A DNA stretch of 64,000 nt from Clostridioides sp. ES-S-0054-01 (lineage in GTDB: Bacteria > Bacillota > Clostridia > Peptostreptococcales > Peptostreptococcaceae), in contig CP067346.1 of NCBI GenBank assembly GCA_021561035.1, forward strand, positions 589,001 through 653,000, given 5' to 3'. Under the pieces are notes generated by a model, which made no database searches, was not told where the DNA came from, and saw only the letters and a program-made list of their open reading frames with translations. Within the stretch, counting starts at the first letter, position 1; each line of letters opens with the position of its first letter. Made by a program: the position numbers and the translations under genes. Of this stretch, positions 1 through 8,995 are shown one piece after another.

Positions 1-69
1 TATAAATGAATACTACTTTATAAATAAATATAAATGAATACTACTTTATGAATAAATATATATGAATGA

Positions 70-181
70 AGTTTTTTATATAAGTCTTCTTGTTGATAGC
101 AAGAGACTCACCTGTAAGTGATGCTTGATTAACCATAGCTTCTCCTGATATTATAACTCCATCTAATGGAATCAGATTTCC
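70..181 (-). pseudogene. Heavy-metal P-type ATPase fragment
   Basis: On the minus strand an uninterrupted stretch of about 37 codons reads GNLIPLDGVIISGEA followed by VNQASLTGES, the actuator-domain signature (IPxDG ... TGES) of P1B-type metal-transporting ATPases. No start codon, no phosphorylation-site DKTGT and no membrane domain remain, so this is a decayed scrap of a gene of roughly 700 codons. The flanking DNA carries short ATGAATACTACTTTAT-type direct repeats at 1-60 that look like further debris. The family assignment is firm because the motif is diagnostic; which metal it moved cannot be said. Confidence 0.75.
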
Positions 182-295
182 TATAGTAGAATTTTATAAT
201 GAATTAGATGGATATTAGTATGTGATGGAGTTATTATAGTATTTATCATTTCTAGTTTGGAAAGAAACTAATATAATTTAAATATGTATTAGTTA

Positions 296-1330
296 TTAAT
301 TACTTAAATTAGAATCACGATATTCCTTAGGAGTAGAATTAAAATGTTCCTTAAATTTTTTATAGAAAAAGGTCTCATTTTTGTATCCTATACACTCACA
401 AATTTCATTTATGGTCAAATCGCTATTTTTTAATAAAGAACAAGCTTTATTTAATCTCTGCTTTTGAATTATTTCTTTAAACGTAAGCCCAGTACCTTGT
501 TTAATGTATCTACTAAGGTAATTAGGATGGAATAAAAATTCCTTTGATACAGATTCTAAAGTACAATTACTATAATTTTTTTCTATGAATTGAAGAATTT
601 CACCGATATATATTTTATTAGAAGATTTATATGAAGAAGTTTCATTTTCTTGGTGGCTTTTAAGTAATTCTATAAAAATTAAAATCATATAAGAATCTAT
701 AGTATCTTTTATACAAAATGAAGGATTATAGTATTCACAAAGTAAGTTTTCCACTAAATTTAAAAGTAGATTACTATTTTGACAATCGAAAATGATGTAC
801 TTATCATGTTTTTGTGTATTAGAGATTGCATCTAATAAAAAATTAGAGATAATACCGTTATTTGATAAACGACTAAGCATAGTTGTATCAAAATATTTTT
901 TTTGTATTATTAAGTTTATTAGTATATCTTGTTCACCTAAAGGTTTTATAGTGTGAGGAACATTTGTATCTAAAATACATACGTTTCCTTTTTTAAATTT
1001 AATTTCTTTTTCTAAAATTAATGCTGTAGCTTCTCCTGAGTACATAATATTCATTTCTACAAAATCGTGAACATGCAAAGGTACATTTGAAAATCGTGTT
1101 TGACGACTAATTTGAAATTGAACACTTTGAGAAAGATTAGTTATATCTTTATTGTTATCTTGTTTTTCCTTTTCTGCATCAAAGGAAAATGAATAAACTT
1201 CTCCAAATGTTTTTATATTTCTTTTTTCTAATTTATCGTAAAAAGAAGAAACATGGTTTGGATTTTTTTTATAGTAAGCTTCTTTTTCAGATAAAGATGT
1301 TAGAAAATTAATTAATTGACTTTTATTCAT
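296..1330 (-). CDS. AraC-family transcriptional regulator with cupin sensor domain
   Basis: A 344-residue regulator. Residues about 75-130 form a cupin-like sugar-sensing region (HVHDFVEMN, then NVPHTI), and the last 100 residues contain the two helix-turn-helix motifs of the AraC/XylS family, ending in the characteristic IGYKNETFFYKKFKEHF and TPKEYR. It is transcribed divergently from the PTS/glycosidase pair starting at 1529, with a good palindrome between them, so it is most likely the local activator responding to the imported sugar. The start ATG at 1330 is preceded on the minus strand by AAAGGGG. The inducer is not known. Confidence 0.9.
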   Translation of the reverse strand: MNKSQLINFLTSLSEKEAYYKKNPNHVSSFYDKLEKRNIKTFGEVYSFSFDAEKEKQDNNKDITNLSQSVQFQISRQTRFSNVPLHVHDFVEMNIMYSGEATALILEKEIKFKKGNVCILDTNVPHTIKPLGEQDILINLIIQKKYFDTTMLSRLSNNGIISNFLLDAISNTQKHDKYIIFDCQNSNLLLNLVENLLCEYYNPSFCIKDTIDSYMILIFIELLKSHQENETSSYKSSNKIYIGEILQFIEKNYSNCTLESVSKEFLFHPNYLSRYIKQGTGLTFKEIIQKQRLNKACSLLKNSDLTINEICECIGYKNETFFYKKFKEHFNSTPKEYRDSNLSN

Positions 1331-1385
1331 AAGAAACCCCTTTCATAAAGGTTAAGTTTGGATAGTAAATAAGTTAAGTATTGAG

Positions 1386-1415
1386 ATTTTATTTTATCAT
1401 AGGATGAAATAAAAT
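1386..1415. promoter_or_regulatory. Palindromic operator candidate
   Basis: ATTTTATTTTATC-ATAG-GATGAAATAAAAT: two 13-base arms match at 12 positions around a 4-base centre. It lies between the divergent AraC gene and the PTS gene, where an operator for one of them would be expected. There is no T-run typical of a terminator. Which protein binds is inferred from position only. Confidence 0.45.
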
Positions 1416-1528
1416 ACAATTATAAGAATGAATAAACGATTATTTCAAAGGTTATAACTAATGAATTAAATTGTAAAGGTAATAAAAGGCATTTTAAATT
1501 AAGTTAAATTAGGAGGGGTGGGTTAAAT

Positions 1529-2902
1529 ATGGATTATTCTATTTTAGCAGAAAACATTATAAGTCTTGTAGGTGGTAAAGAAAATATTAATACAGTTAAC
1601 CATTGTATGACGAGGTTAAGAATTGTACTTGAAGATTTGGACAAGGTCAAAACTGAAGAAATAAAGTCACAAAAAGACGTGCTTGGAGTGGCTATATCTG
1701 GAGGACAATACCAAATAATAATAGGTCCAGAAGTTAAAAAAGTTTATGCAGAAATAACAAGTAAACTTAGTATACCAAATCAAGAAAAAATTCAGATAAA
1801 GAAAGAAAAAGAAAAAACAAGTATTTTTAATCAGTTTTTTAAGGCAATATCGGGAATTATACATCCAGTCCTTGGAGTTATGACTGCCGCGGGTATAACA
1901 AAAGGAATTCTGGCAGGATTAACATCTTTTGGTATTATAGGTACAGATAGCGGAACATATCAAATATTATTTGCCTTTGCAGATGGTTTTTATTATTTCT
2001 TACCAATTATATTAGGATTTTCGGCTGCAAAAAAACTTGGCTCTAATCCGTATATAGGAGTAACAATAGGAGCAGCTTTAGTGTATCCAGCAATAGTAAC
2101 AGCTTATAATGATGGATTTGCATTATCATTTTTAAATATACCAGTCGTATTAACTAGTTATGGTAACTCGGTTTTTCCAGTGTTAATAGCAACATATGTA
2201 GCATCTATAATTGAGCTTAAGATAAAAGATAAAATATATACTGCTATAACAGCATTTATCACACCACTTATTACATTAATTGTTGTAGTTCCTCTTACTT
2301 TCTTAGTTATAGGACCTATAGCTACTATGCTTAGTGATATATTAGCTTCATCAACTCAAAACATATATGCATTTAGCCCTATAGTAACAGGTGTAATTTT
2401 AGGAGCATTCTGGCAAGTAATAGTAATTTTTGGACTACATTATGCATTTATTCCAATTTTAATGAACAATGTAGCTACATTAGGAAAAGATCCAATAAAT
2501 GCAATATTAAATGTAACTGTATTTGCTTTAGCTGGTGCGGCAATAGGATTTGGTTTAAGAACTAAAAATAAAGATGAAAGAGCACTAGGACTTTCTACAG
2601 GTGTAATAGGTTTATTAGGTGTTACAGAGCCTATAATATATGGAATTGCACTTCCAAATAAAAATGTATTTGTGTTAGCATTTATTGGAGGAGGTCTAGC
2701 TGGAGCAATCACTGCATCAATGAATGCTCATATGTTTAGCTTTGGAGGAAATGCACTTTTTGCAGCACCTATGTTTATAAATCCACAGGGTATAGATAGT
2801 AACTTTACAGCTTATATAATAGCATCTATAGTTGCATTTTTCGTACCTTTAGCATTAAGTTACCTATTTGGAGTTAAAAAATTAGTTAAGGAATTAGCAT
2901 AA
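1529..2902 (+). CDS. PTS transporter subunit EIIBC, glucose/sucrose/beta-glucoside superfamily
   Basis: A 457-residue fused PTS permease. The N-terminal EIIB domain (about residues 1-85) has the phosphocysteine site in NHCMTRLR; a short lysine-rich linker leads into the EIIC domain (about 105-450) with around ten hydrophobic segments and the conserved GVTEPIIYG motif. No EIIA domain or gene is nearby, so phosphate must come from a shared EIIA. The RBS AGGAGGGG precedes the start. It is followed by a glycosidase, suggesting that the imported, phosphorylated substrate is a glycoside. The exact sugar cannot be read from the sequence. Confidence 0.9.
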   Translation: MDYSILAENIISLVGGKENINTVNHCMTRLRIVLEDLDKVKTEEIKSQKDVLGVAISGGQYQIIIGPEVKKVYAEITSKLSIPNQEKIQIKKEKEKTSIFNQFFKAISGIIHPVLGVMTAAGITKGILAGLTSFGIIGTDSGTYQILFAFADGFYYFLPIILGFSAAKKLGSNPYIGVTIGAALVYPAIVTAYNDGFALSFLNIPVVLTSYGNSVFPVLIATYVASIIELKIKDKIYTAITAFITPLITLIVVVPLTFLVIGPIATMLSDILASSTQNIYAFSPIVTGVILGAFWQVIVIFGLHYAFIPILMNNVATLGKDPINAILNVTVFALAGAAIGFGLRTKNKDERALGLSTGVIGLLGVTEPIIYGIALPNKNVFVLAFIGGGLAGAITASMNAHMFSFGGNALFAAPMFINPQGIDSNFTAYIIASIVAFFVPLALSYLFGVKKLVKELA

Positions 2903-2913
2903 ATTATATAAGA

Positions 2914-2948
2914 GGAGTAAGGTAAGTTTTAAAAACATATCTTACTCC
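2914..2948 (+). other. Intercistronic hairpin
   Basis: GGAGTAAG and CTTACTCC are perfect 8-bp arms around a 19-base loop between the EIIBC gene and the glycosidase. No U-run follows, so it is more likely to stabilise or partition the transcript than to terminate it. Confidence 0.45.
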
Positions 2949-2977
2949 ATAATATCGTTATAAGAAAGGATGAAGGT

Positions 2978-5629
2978 ATGAATAAAATAGAGATATTGTT
3001 AAACAATCAAGAGAAAAACTACATCTTTCCTTTTCTTTGGATGCATGGAGAAGATGAGAAAACAATAAGAAGTTATATAGATAAAATATATGAAAGTGGT
3101 ATTAAAGAAGTTTGTGTAGAGCCAAGACCTCACCCAGATTTTGCCGGACCAAGGTGGTGGGAAGATTTAAGGGTTGTAATTGAGTCAGCCAAAGAAAAAA
3201 ATATGAGAGTTTGGTTATTTGACGATTGCCATTTTCCCACTGGATATGCTAACGGTGCTATTAAGAATAAGTATCCAGAACTTAGAGAGAAGTATTTAAA
3301 AATAAATCAATTAGATTATCATGGTCCTCAAGAAGATGCAGGAATAATTGTTAAATGGCATGCAGGTGGAGAGCGTAACTCTATAATGAATGTTGGTACA
3401 GATAAGAATAAACTTAACATAAAAAAGGAAAATGAAGAAATTATAATAGGTGTCGTTGCTGCGAAATCTACAGGGTACAGCAGTATAGATTCATCTACAT
3501 TAATTGATTTAACAGATAAGCTAGAAGATGGTGTAGTATATTGGGACATACCAGAGGGACAATGGCGTATATTCGTATTAGTACAAACTTATAATGGTGG
3601 AGAAGTTTCCACAGAGAATTACCTAAATCCAATAGATTCAAAAGCTACACAGGTGCTTATAGATGAGGTTTATGAAACTCATTATGAACAGTTTGGTGAG
3701 TATTTTGGAAATACAATAGCTGGATTCTTTTCAGATGAACCTAGGTTTGGAAATGTAAAGGGTTCAAATGCATCTATAGGTAGATTTGAAATGGTTTTAC
3801 CTTGGAGAGCGGACTTAATGGAACTTTTATCTAAAGAAATTGATTCGGATATATGTAAATTACTACCATTGTTGATTTCAGATGGACAAGGCAGTCAAAG
3901 AATACGATATGGATATATGAATATAATTTCTGATTTATACTCGAAAAACTTTACAGATAAATTAGCTAACTGGTGTGTAAAACATAATTTAGAATATGTA
4001 GGTCATGTAATTGAAGATAATAATGCTCATGCTAGATTGGGCTATGGAACAGGACACTTCTTTAGAGCAATAAGTGGGCAAACTATGTCAGGAATAGATG
4101 TTGTACTTCACCAGCTTCTTCCAGGAATGGATAAAGAATACTTCCGTACTTTTACATCTATTGGATGGGATGGAGAATTTTTCCACTATACACTAGCTAA
4201 ATTAGGGAGTTCACTTGGACACTTGGATTCAAAGAAAAAGGGAAGAACATTATGTGAATTATATGGTGCTTATGGATGGTCTGAAGGATTAAATTTAATG
4301 AAATGGTTGACTGACCATATGTTAGTCCGTGGAGTTAATCACTTTATTCCTCATGCATTTTCAATGGCTCCATTCCCAGATTCTGACTGTCCACCACATT
4401 TTTATGCTCACGGGAACAATCCACAGTATAGGTATCTTTCACACTTAATGAATTACTCTAACCGTGTAAGTGAACTTATAAGTGACGGGATTCATATAGC
4501 ATCAGCTTTAATACTTTATCATGCAGAAGCAGAGTGGTCAGGCAACTATATGTTAATGCAAAAGCCAGCAAAAGCTCTTACTCAAAATCAAATTGATTTT
4601 GATATAATTTCAGGAGATTTATTAAAAGATGCAAAACTTAATGATAATAAAATTATAGTCAATAAGGAAGAATTTAAAACGTTAATAATACCTTATTCGG
4701 AAGGGTTACCAAAAGAGATTTTAGAAAGCATAAAGAGGTTAGTCGATAATAATATATCTGTAATATTTATAGATGAACTACCTTCTTATATTAGTAATGC
4801 TCTAGATACAGGGGTAGAGAAATATCTAAGTATAAATAATAAAAACTTATCGGTAGTTCAATTAGATAATCTAGTATCTTATCTAAAAGAAAAACAAATA
4901 TATGATATTTTACCTGAAAGGTCAGAAGAATACTTAAGATATTATCACTATAAGCAAAAAGAAATGGATGTATATCTTTTCTTTAATGAATCACCTGATA
5001 GTACTATTATTAATAAGATAGCTACTAATAGTAATGGAGTAATTTATCAGTATGATGCAATGGAAAATAAACTTATAAAGATTAAAAATAGACAAAAAGA
5101 TATTGTAGTCGACTTAATATTAGCTCCTCAAGAAGCGACCATATATATAATTAGTGACAAGGAATTTAAAGCAGATACCAAGGAACGCTATTCATTATTA
5201 AAAGAAGAAATAATAAAAACAAAGTGGAATGTATCATTGACTGACAGCAATGGTTATCCCAATTTCAGCGATAAGTTTGTAATGGAAAAGTTAACAAATA
5301 TATCTTCACCTAAATTATATCCGGATTTCTCTGGAACTATAAAATATGAAACTGTATTTAGTATAGAAGATGAAAAACAAGAAATAGAAATTGACTTAGG
5401 TAATGTTTATGAAGTAGCAGAAGTGTTTTTAAATGGAGTTTCTCTAGGTGTTAAAATGAGTAAACCATATATATTTAAATTATCTGATAAGGTAAAAAAT
5501 GGAGAGAATAACCTTACTATAGAAGTAACTAATACACTAGGTACTTCGCAAAAGGATTTTTTGTCACAATACAGAAGTTTACAACCAAGTGGAATAATTG
5601 GGGATGTAAAAATAAAGTACTATAAGTAA
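2978..5629 (+). CDS. GH106-like glycoside hydrolase (alpha-L-rhamnosidase-related)
   Basis: An 883-residue cytosolic protein with no signal peptide. The N-terminal part begins with a catalytic-barrel pattern (FPFLWMHGEDEKTI, then GIKEVCVEPRPHPDF and WLFDDCHFPTGYANG) typical of the GH106-like alpha-L-rhamnosidase superfamily. The last 110 residues (from about 775) form a GH2-type sugar-binding jelly roll with VAEVFLNGVSLGV. Being cytosolic and paired with a PTS EIIBC, it probably cleaves the imported glycoside. The start has RBS GAAAGGATGA. Family assignment is by recalled resemblance; substrate and even the bond cleaved are not established. Confidence 0.7.
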   Translation: MNKIEILLNNQEKNYIFPFLWMHGEDEKTIRSYIDKIYESGIKEVCVEPRPHPDFAGPRWWEDLRVVIESAKEKNMRVWLFDDCHFPTGYANGAIKNKYPELREKYLKINQLDYHGPQEDAGIIVKWHAGGERNSIMNVGTDKNKLNIKKENEEIIIGVVAAKSTGYSSIDSSTLIDLTDKLEDGVVYWDIPEGQWRIFVLVQTYNGGEVSTENYLNPIDSKATQVLIDEVYETHYEQFGEYFGNTIAGFFSDEPRFGNVKGSNASIGRFEMVLPWRADLMELLSKEIDSDICKLLPLLISDGQGSQRIRYGYMNIISDLYSKNFTDKLANWCVKHNLEYVGHVIEDNNAHARLGYGTGHFFRAISGQTMSGIDVVLHQLLPGMDKEYFRTFTSIGWDGEFFHYTLAKLGSSLGHLDSKKKGRTLCELYGAYGWSEGLNLMKWLTDHMLVRGVNHFIPHAFSMAPFPDSDCPPHFYAHGNNPQYRYLSHLMNYSNRVSELISDGIHIASALILYHAEAEWSGNYMLMQKPAKALTQNQIDFDIISGDLLKDAKLNDNKIIVNKEEFKTLIIPYSEGLPKEILESIKRLVDNNISVIFIDELPSYISNALDTGVEKYLSINNKNLSVVQLDNLVSYLKEKQIYDILPERSEEYLRYYHYKQKEMDVYLFFNESPDSTIINKIATNSNGVIYQYDAMENKLIKIKNRQKDIVVDLILAPQEATIYIISDKEFKADTKERYSLLKEEIIKTKWNVSLTDSNGYPNFSDKFVMEKLTNISSPKLYPDFSGTIKYETVFSIEDEKQEIEIDLGNVYEVAEVFLNGVSLGVKMSKPYIFKLSDKVKNGENNLTIEVTNTLGTSQKDFLSQYRSLQPSGIIGDVKIKYYK

Positions 5630-5648
5630 AATATTAAATTGTATGTAT

Positions 5649-5681
5649 AAGTATTAGATAAATATAGATTATCTAATACTT
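5649..5681 (+). terminator. Terminator-like hairpin after the glycosidase
   Basis: AAGTATTAGATAA and TTATCTAATACTT are perfect 13-bp arms around a 7-base loop, 20 bases after the glycosidase stop; the sequence then continues ATTTATT. This is probably the end of the EIIBC-glycosidase transcript. Confidence 0.65.
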
Positions 5682-6118
5682 ATTTATTAAAAAGGGAAAA
5701 CAAATGAATAGATTTCTATCTGAAATCACTATTCTTTGATGTATATGATTTAATCTAATATCATTGAGTATATTGAGTATAATAAAGTAATCATGACAAC
5801 AGTTTGTCATGTTTTTTATTTCTTATTTAAACAGTATGTATAAAATATAGAGTAGTCAACTTTAATTGATAGAAAAATATGTTATCTATTATATGTTGGA
5901 AAAAAATGTAAAATGATATACATATATATTAGAAAAAAATGTAAAATAATGATAGAATATAGTTTATAATACAAAAGTATAATTTTATTATAATTATATG
6001 TGTTTAGTTGTATTTGTGTATTTAAGTAATGTATAATTTATGCTAATTACTGCTAAAAAGCATAATAATATTGCATTGTAAGGTTTCATAAACTTCTAGT
6101 TGAAAGGGGAGAATTCGA
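5682..6118. other. AT-rich gene-free stretch
   Basis: Between the two terminators is an isolated RBS-like AAAGGG with a 12-codon reading frame that is too short to call. After 5820 the DNA is very AT-rich with near-repeats of TAGAAAAAAATGTAAAAT at about 5894-5950; it presumably carries the promoter of the next operon, but no convincing -35/-10 pair was assigned. Confidence 0.3.
5792..5820 (+). terminator. Rho-independent terminator
   Basis: CATGACA and TGTCATG form a 7-bp perfect stem with a 6-base loop, followed directly by TTTTTT. No intact gene lies just upstream, so it may be a backup terminator or the relic of a lost gene. Confidence 0.7.
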
Positions 6119-7432
6119 ATGGATAAGAGATATTTAGAATCCGATGTATTTGAAGCTTTTCAAGAAAGACTTTCTTATCTTTTCAATGAATTTGATTATA
6201 TCTATGTATCTTTTAGCGGGGGAAAAGATAGTGGTTTACTTCTAAATTTAATTTTGGATTTTAAGAGAAAGAATAATATAAGTTCCAAAATAGGAGTATT
6301 TCATCAAGATTTTGAGGCTCAATATAGTATGACTACTGAATATGTTGAAAAAGTGTTTGAGGAGAATATTGAAGATATTGAACCATATTGGGTGTGTTTG
6401 CCAATGGCTACAAGAACTGCTTTAGGAAATTATGAAATGTTTTGGTATCCATGGGATGATGAGAAAGAAGAGTTATGGGTAAGAGAAATGCCGGTTAAAG
6501 AATACATAATAAATCAAAAAAATAATCCTTTTACTTATTATAAATATAAAATGAGACAAGAAAATTTGGCAAAACAATTTGGGAGATGGATTAGAGATAT
6601 ACACGAAGGTGCAAAAGTTGTTTGCTTATTGGGAACAAGAGCAGCAGAATCTCTGCAACGTTATTGTTCTATTGTAAATAAGCAGCATGGATATAAAGGA
6701 AAGTGTTGGATAACTAAGGAATTTAAAAATGTCTGGACAGCATCCCCTATATATGATTGGGAGATAGAAGATGTCTGGCTAGCTCACTATAAATTTAACT
6801 ATGATTATAATAAAATTTATGATTTATTCTATAAAGCCGGAGTAGCTCCAAGAAAAATGAGAGTAGCATCTCCTTTTAATGATTCAGCTAAAGAGAGTTT
6901 AAATTTATATAGAGTATTAGACCCAGAGGTATGGATGAAATTGGTTGCTAGAGTACAAGGAGTTAATTTCACTTCTATTTATGGAAAAACAAAAGCTATG
7001 GGATATCGTAGTGTTAAGTTGCCATATGGACATACTTGGAAGAGTTTCACCTATTTTTTGCTTGATACCTTACCTGAAAATATAAGGAATAACTATATTA
7101 AAAAATTTTCAACATCTATTGATTTTTGGCATAATACAGGTGGTGGTTTGTCAGAAATCGTTATACGTGAATTAATAAGAAAGGGTTATAAAATAGAATT
7201 AAATGGAGTTTCAAATCATACAAAAGACAAAAAGAGTAGAGTCATATTTTTGGATGATATACCTGATGATACAGATGATATTAAATTCACCAAAGATATA
7301 CCAAGTTGGAAAAGAATGTGCTATTGTATTTTAAAAAATGACCATATGTGTAAGTTTATGGGATTTGGTCCTACAAAAGACCAAAAAATTAGAACAGAGT
7401 ATATAAAAAAAAAATATGAAAAAATTCATTAG
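6119..7432 (+). CDS. IbrA-like PAPS-reductase-family protein (DUF3440)
   Basis: A 437-residue protein with the PP-loop nucleotide-binding motif SGGKDS at residues 33-38, the mark of the phosphoadenosine phosphosulfate reductase / N-type ATP pyrophosphatase fold, followed by a long C-terminal DUF3440-type region. It lacks the catalytic Cys motif of true PAPS reductases as far as can be seen. It is 17 bases upstream of a ParB-like gene, exactly the IbrA-IbrB arrangement known from E. coli, where the pair affects expression of immunoglobulin-binding proteins by an unknown mechanism. RBS GAAAGGGGA. In this organism the role, whether regulation, nucleic-acid modification or phage defence, is unknown. 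Confidence 0.85.
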   Translation: MDKRYLESDVFEAFQERLSYLFNEFDYIYVSFSGGKDSGLLLNLILDFKRKNNISSKIGVFHQDFEAQYSMTTEYVEKVFEENIEDIEPYWVCLPMATRTALGNYEMFWYPWDDEKEELWVREMPVKEYIINQKNNPFTYYKYKMRQENLAKQFGRWIRDIHEGAKVVCLLGTRAAESLQRYCSIVNKQHGYKGKCWITKEFKNVWTASPIYDWEIEDVWLAHYKFNYDYNKIYDLFYKAGVAPRKMRVASPFNDSAKESLNLYRVLDPEVWMKLVARVQGVNFTSIYGKTKAMGYRSVKLPYGHTWKSFTYFLLDTLPENIRNNYIKKFSTSIDFWHNTGGGLSEIVIRELIRKGYKIELNGVSNHTKDKKSRVIFLDDIPDDTDDIKFTKDIPSWKRMCYCILKNDHMCKFMGFGPTKDQKIRTEYIKKKYEKIH

Positions 7433-7449
7433 ATAGGAGTTAAGGTGCT

Positions 7450-7986
7450 ATGGAATATAAAAGTCCTGTATATGGAATCATCGCAGTGCCAATTGAAAAG
7501 ATAGAATCTAACGACTATAATCCAAATTCAGTAGCCCCACCAGAAATGCAGTTGTTGTATAGAAGTATAAAAGAAGATGGTTATACAATGCCAATTGTTT
7601 GCTATTATAATCAGGAAAAAGATAAGTATATTATTGTAGATGGTTTTCATCGTTATAGGATAATGCTTGAAAATAAGGATATATATGATAGAGAAAGCGG
7701 GCTTCTTCCTGTTTCAGTAATTGATAAATCTCTTGATGAGAGAATGGCAAGTACTATTCGACATAATCGTGCAAGGGGTTCACATAATGTTGATTTAATG
7801 AGCAATATTATAACTGAACTTTGTGAAATTGGAAAATCTGATAAATGGATATCAAAGCATCTGGGTATGGAGATTGATGAAATTCTTAGATTAAAGCAAA
7901 TAACTGGATTAGCTTATTTGTTTAAAGATAAAGAGTTTGGTAATGCATGGATTCCCTTTAATTCTGATATAAAAGAAGAAAATTAA
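7450..7986 (+). CDS. IbrB-like ParB/Srx-fold nuclease-like protein
   Basis: A 178-residue protein with the ParB/sulfiredoxin fold. It shows an N-terminal IPIEKIESNDYNPN-type strand region and the conserved DGFHRYR phosphate-binding box at about residues 63-69, then a helical segment resembling the ParB HTH. It follows the IbrA-like gene by 17 bases with its own RBS (AGGAGTTAAG), so the two are co-transcribed. ParB-fold proteins of this class can bind or hydrolyse nucleotides. The pair is often accessory and horizontally mobile; nothing here shows its target. Confidence 0.8.
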   Translation: MEYKSPVYGIIAVPIEKIESNDYNPNSVAPPEMQLLYRSIKEDGYTMPIVCYYNQEKDKYIIVDGFHRYRIMLENKDIYDRESGLLPVSVIDKSLDERMASTIRHNRARGSHNVDLMSNIITELCEIGKSDKWISKHLGMEIDEILRLKQITGLAYLFKDKEFGNAWIPFNSDIKEEN

Positions 7987-8040
7987 AGATATACATTAAA
8001 AATGAAGAGTTTTAATAGTATATATGTATAAATAAGAGAA

Positions 8041-8071
8041 AAGAGTAGGAAAATGTCCTATTCTTTTTTTA
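8041..8071 (+). terminator. Rho-independent terminator
   Basis: AAGAGTAGGA / TCCTATTCTT arms (one G-T pair) with a 5-base loop and a run of T, 55 bases after the ibrB-like stop. It closes the ibrAB transcript. Confidence 0.8.
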
Positions 8072-8449
8072 TGATTATACTCTTGAATTAAATAAAATTA
8101 TATAATAAAAAATATTTTAATATAAATTTATTTGATGGAAAAAAGTATTGAAATGTATATTTATGTTATTTTTAATAAAACATAATCACATTTTCTTTAA
8201 AAATGAATAATATATAGTAAATAGTAATTAAATTATAAAAAATTGTATAAACTCTATATCAACTATTTAAAATAGATACTTATAAAATATTAGTTAATTA
8301 GGAAGATTTTTAAGAACAAAATAAGAACAAAAAAGATATTTATTCCTATTATTAAGGTCTATTAAAACTGCTGTTTATAATATAGCACAAGTATACAATT
8401 ATTAAAAATAATACTATTTTAAGATTCTAAAAATTAAGGAGGATAATTA
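8072..8449. other. Upstream region of the cotJ operon
   Basis: An AT-rich 378-base gap. Just upstream of the cotJA-like gene, GTATACAATT near 8390 resembles the -10 element of mother-cell sigma-E/sigma-K promoters (CATACAAT-like), fitting a spore-coat operon. The -35 could not be assigned with confidence, and no other structure was seen. Confidence 0.3.
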
Positions 8450-8671
8450 ATGGAGTATTTAAAAAATGATAGAGAAGATTATTGTTGTGAATTTGCTAGA
8501 CCATACATTAATCATCAAATTTATGATGACACATACAATCCAAAAACAGCATTAGAAAGAGGTACTTTATTTCCTGAATTGGATTTAATAGAGTCAAATA
8601 ATTATAATGATTGGCTATATGCAAATCCTAAAAATAGAGTTAGAGCTAAAAAAGGGGGTAACATGTACTAA
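8450..8671 (+). CDS. cotJA: Spore coat associated protein CotJA-like
   Basis: A 73-residue protein matching CotJA: a short N-terminal tail, an ARPYINHQIYDDTYNP segment and then the diagnostic ALERGTLFPEL. It is the first gene of a three-gene coat operon (A-B-C), with RBS AAGGAGG; its stop codon overlaps the next start by one base (TAATG), indicating translational coupling. In Bacillus, CotJ proteins are inner-coat components made in the mother cell. The role in C. difficile is inferred from that order and similarity. Confidence 0.85.
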   Translation: MEYLKNDREDYCCEFARPYINHQIYDDTYNPKTALERGTLFPELDLIESNNYNDWLYANPKNRVRAKKGGNMY

Positions 8672-8934
8672 TGTCATTAAATAGAAGAGAGCTTTTAGAA
8701 CGAATTTCAGAATATCAATTTGCATGTATAGAATTAAATTTATATTTAGATAACAATCCAAGAGATGAGAGAGCTCTTGATTCATATAGAAGATACTGCG
8801 ACAAATTTACACAAGCTGTATGTGATTATGAATCTAGATATGGAGCATTAACTAATTTTGGATATGAATCAGGTTCATATCCTTGGTCATGGATATCTGA
8901 ACCTTGGCCATGGGATAAGTCATTTTATAAATAG
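8671..8934 (+). CDS. cotJB: Spore coat protein CotJB
   Basis: An 87-residue protein with the CotJB pattern: a helical N-terminus (ELLERISEYQFACIELNLYLD) continuing to NNPRDERAL, and the aromatic C-terminal WSWISEPWPWD. It starts one base inside the cotJA stop and is followed 61 bases later by the manganese-catalase gene, the canonical cotJABC order. C. difficile literature refers to this gene as cotJB1/cotF. It is a structural coat component; no enzymatic motif is present. Confidence 0.9.
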   Translation: MSLNRRELLERISEYQFACIELNLYLDNNPRDERALDSYRRYCDKFTQAVCDYESRYGALTNFGYESGSYPWSWISEPWPWDKSFYK

Positions 8935-8995
8935 AATTATGCAGTTTTAAAATTAGATTTATTATTAAATATATATTAAGGAGGAGTAATATAAT

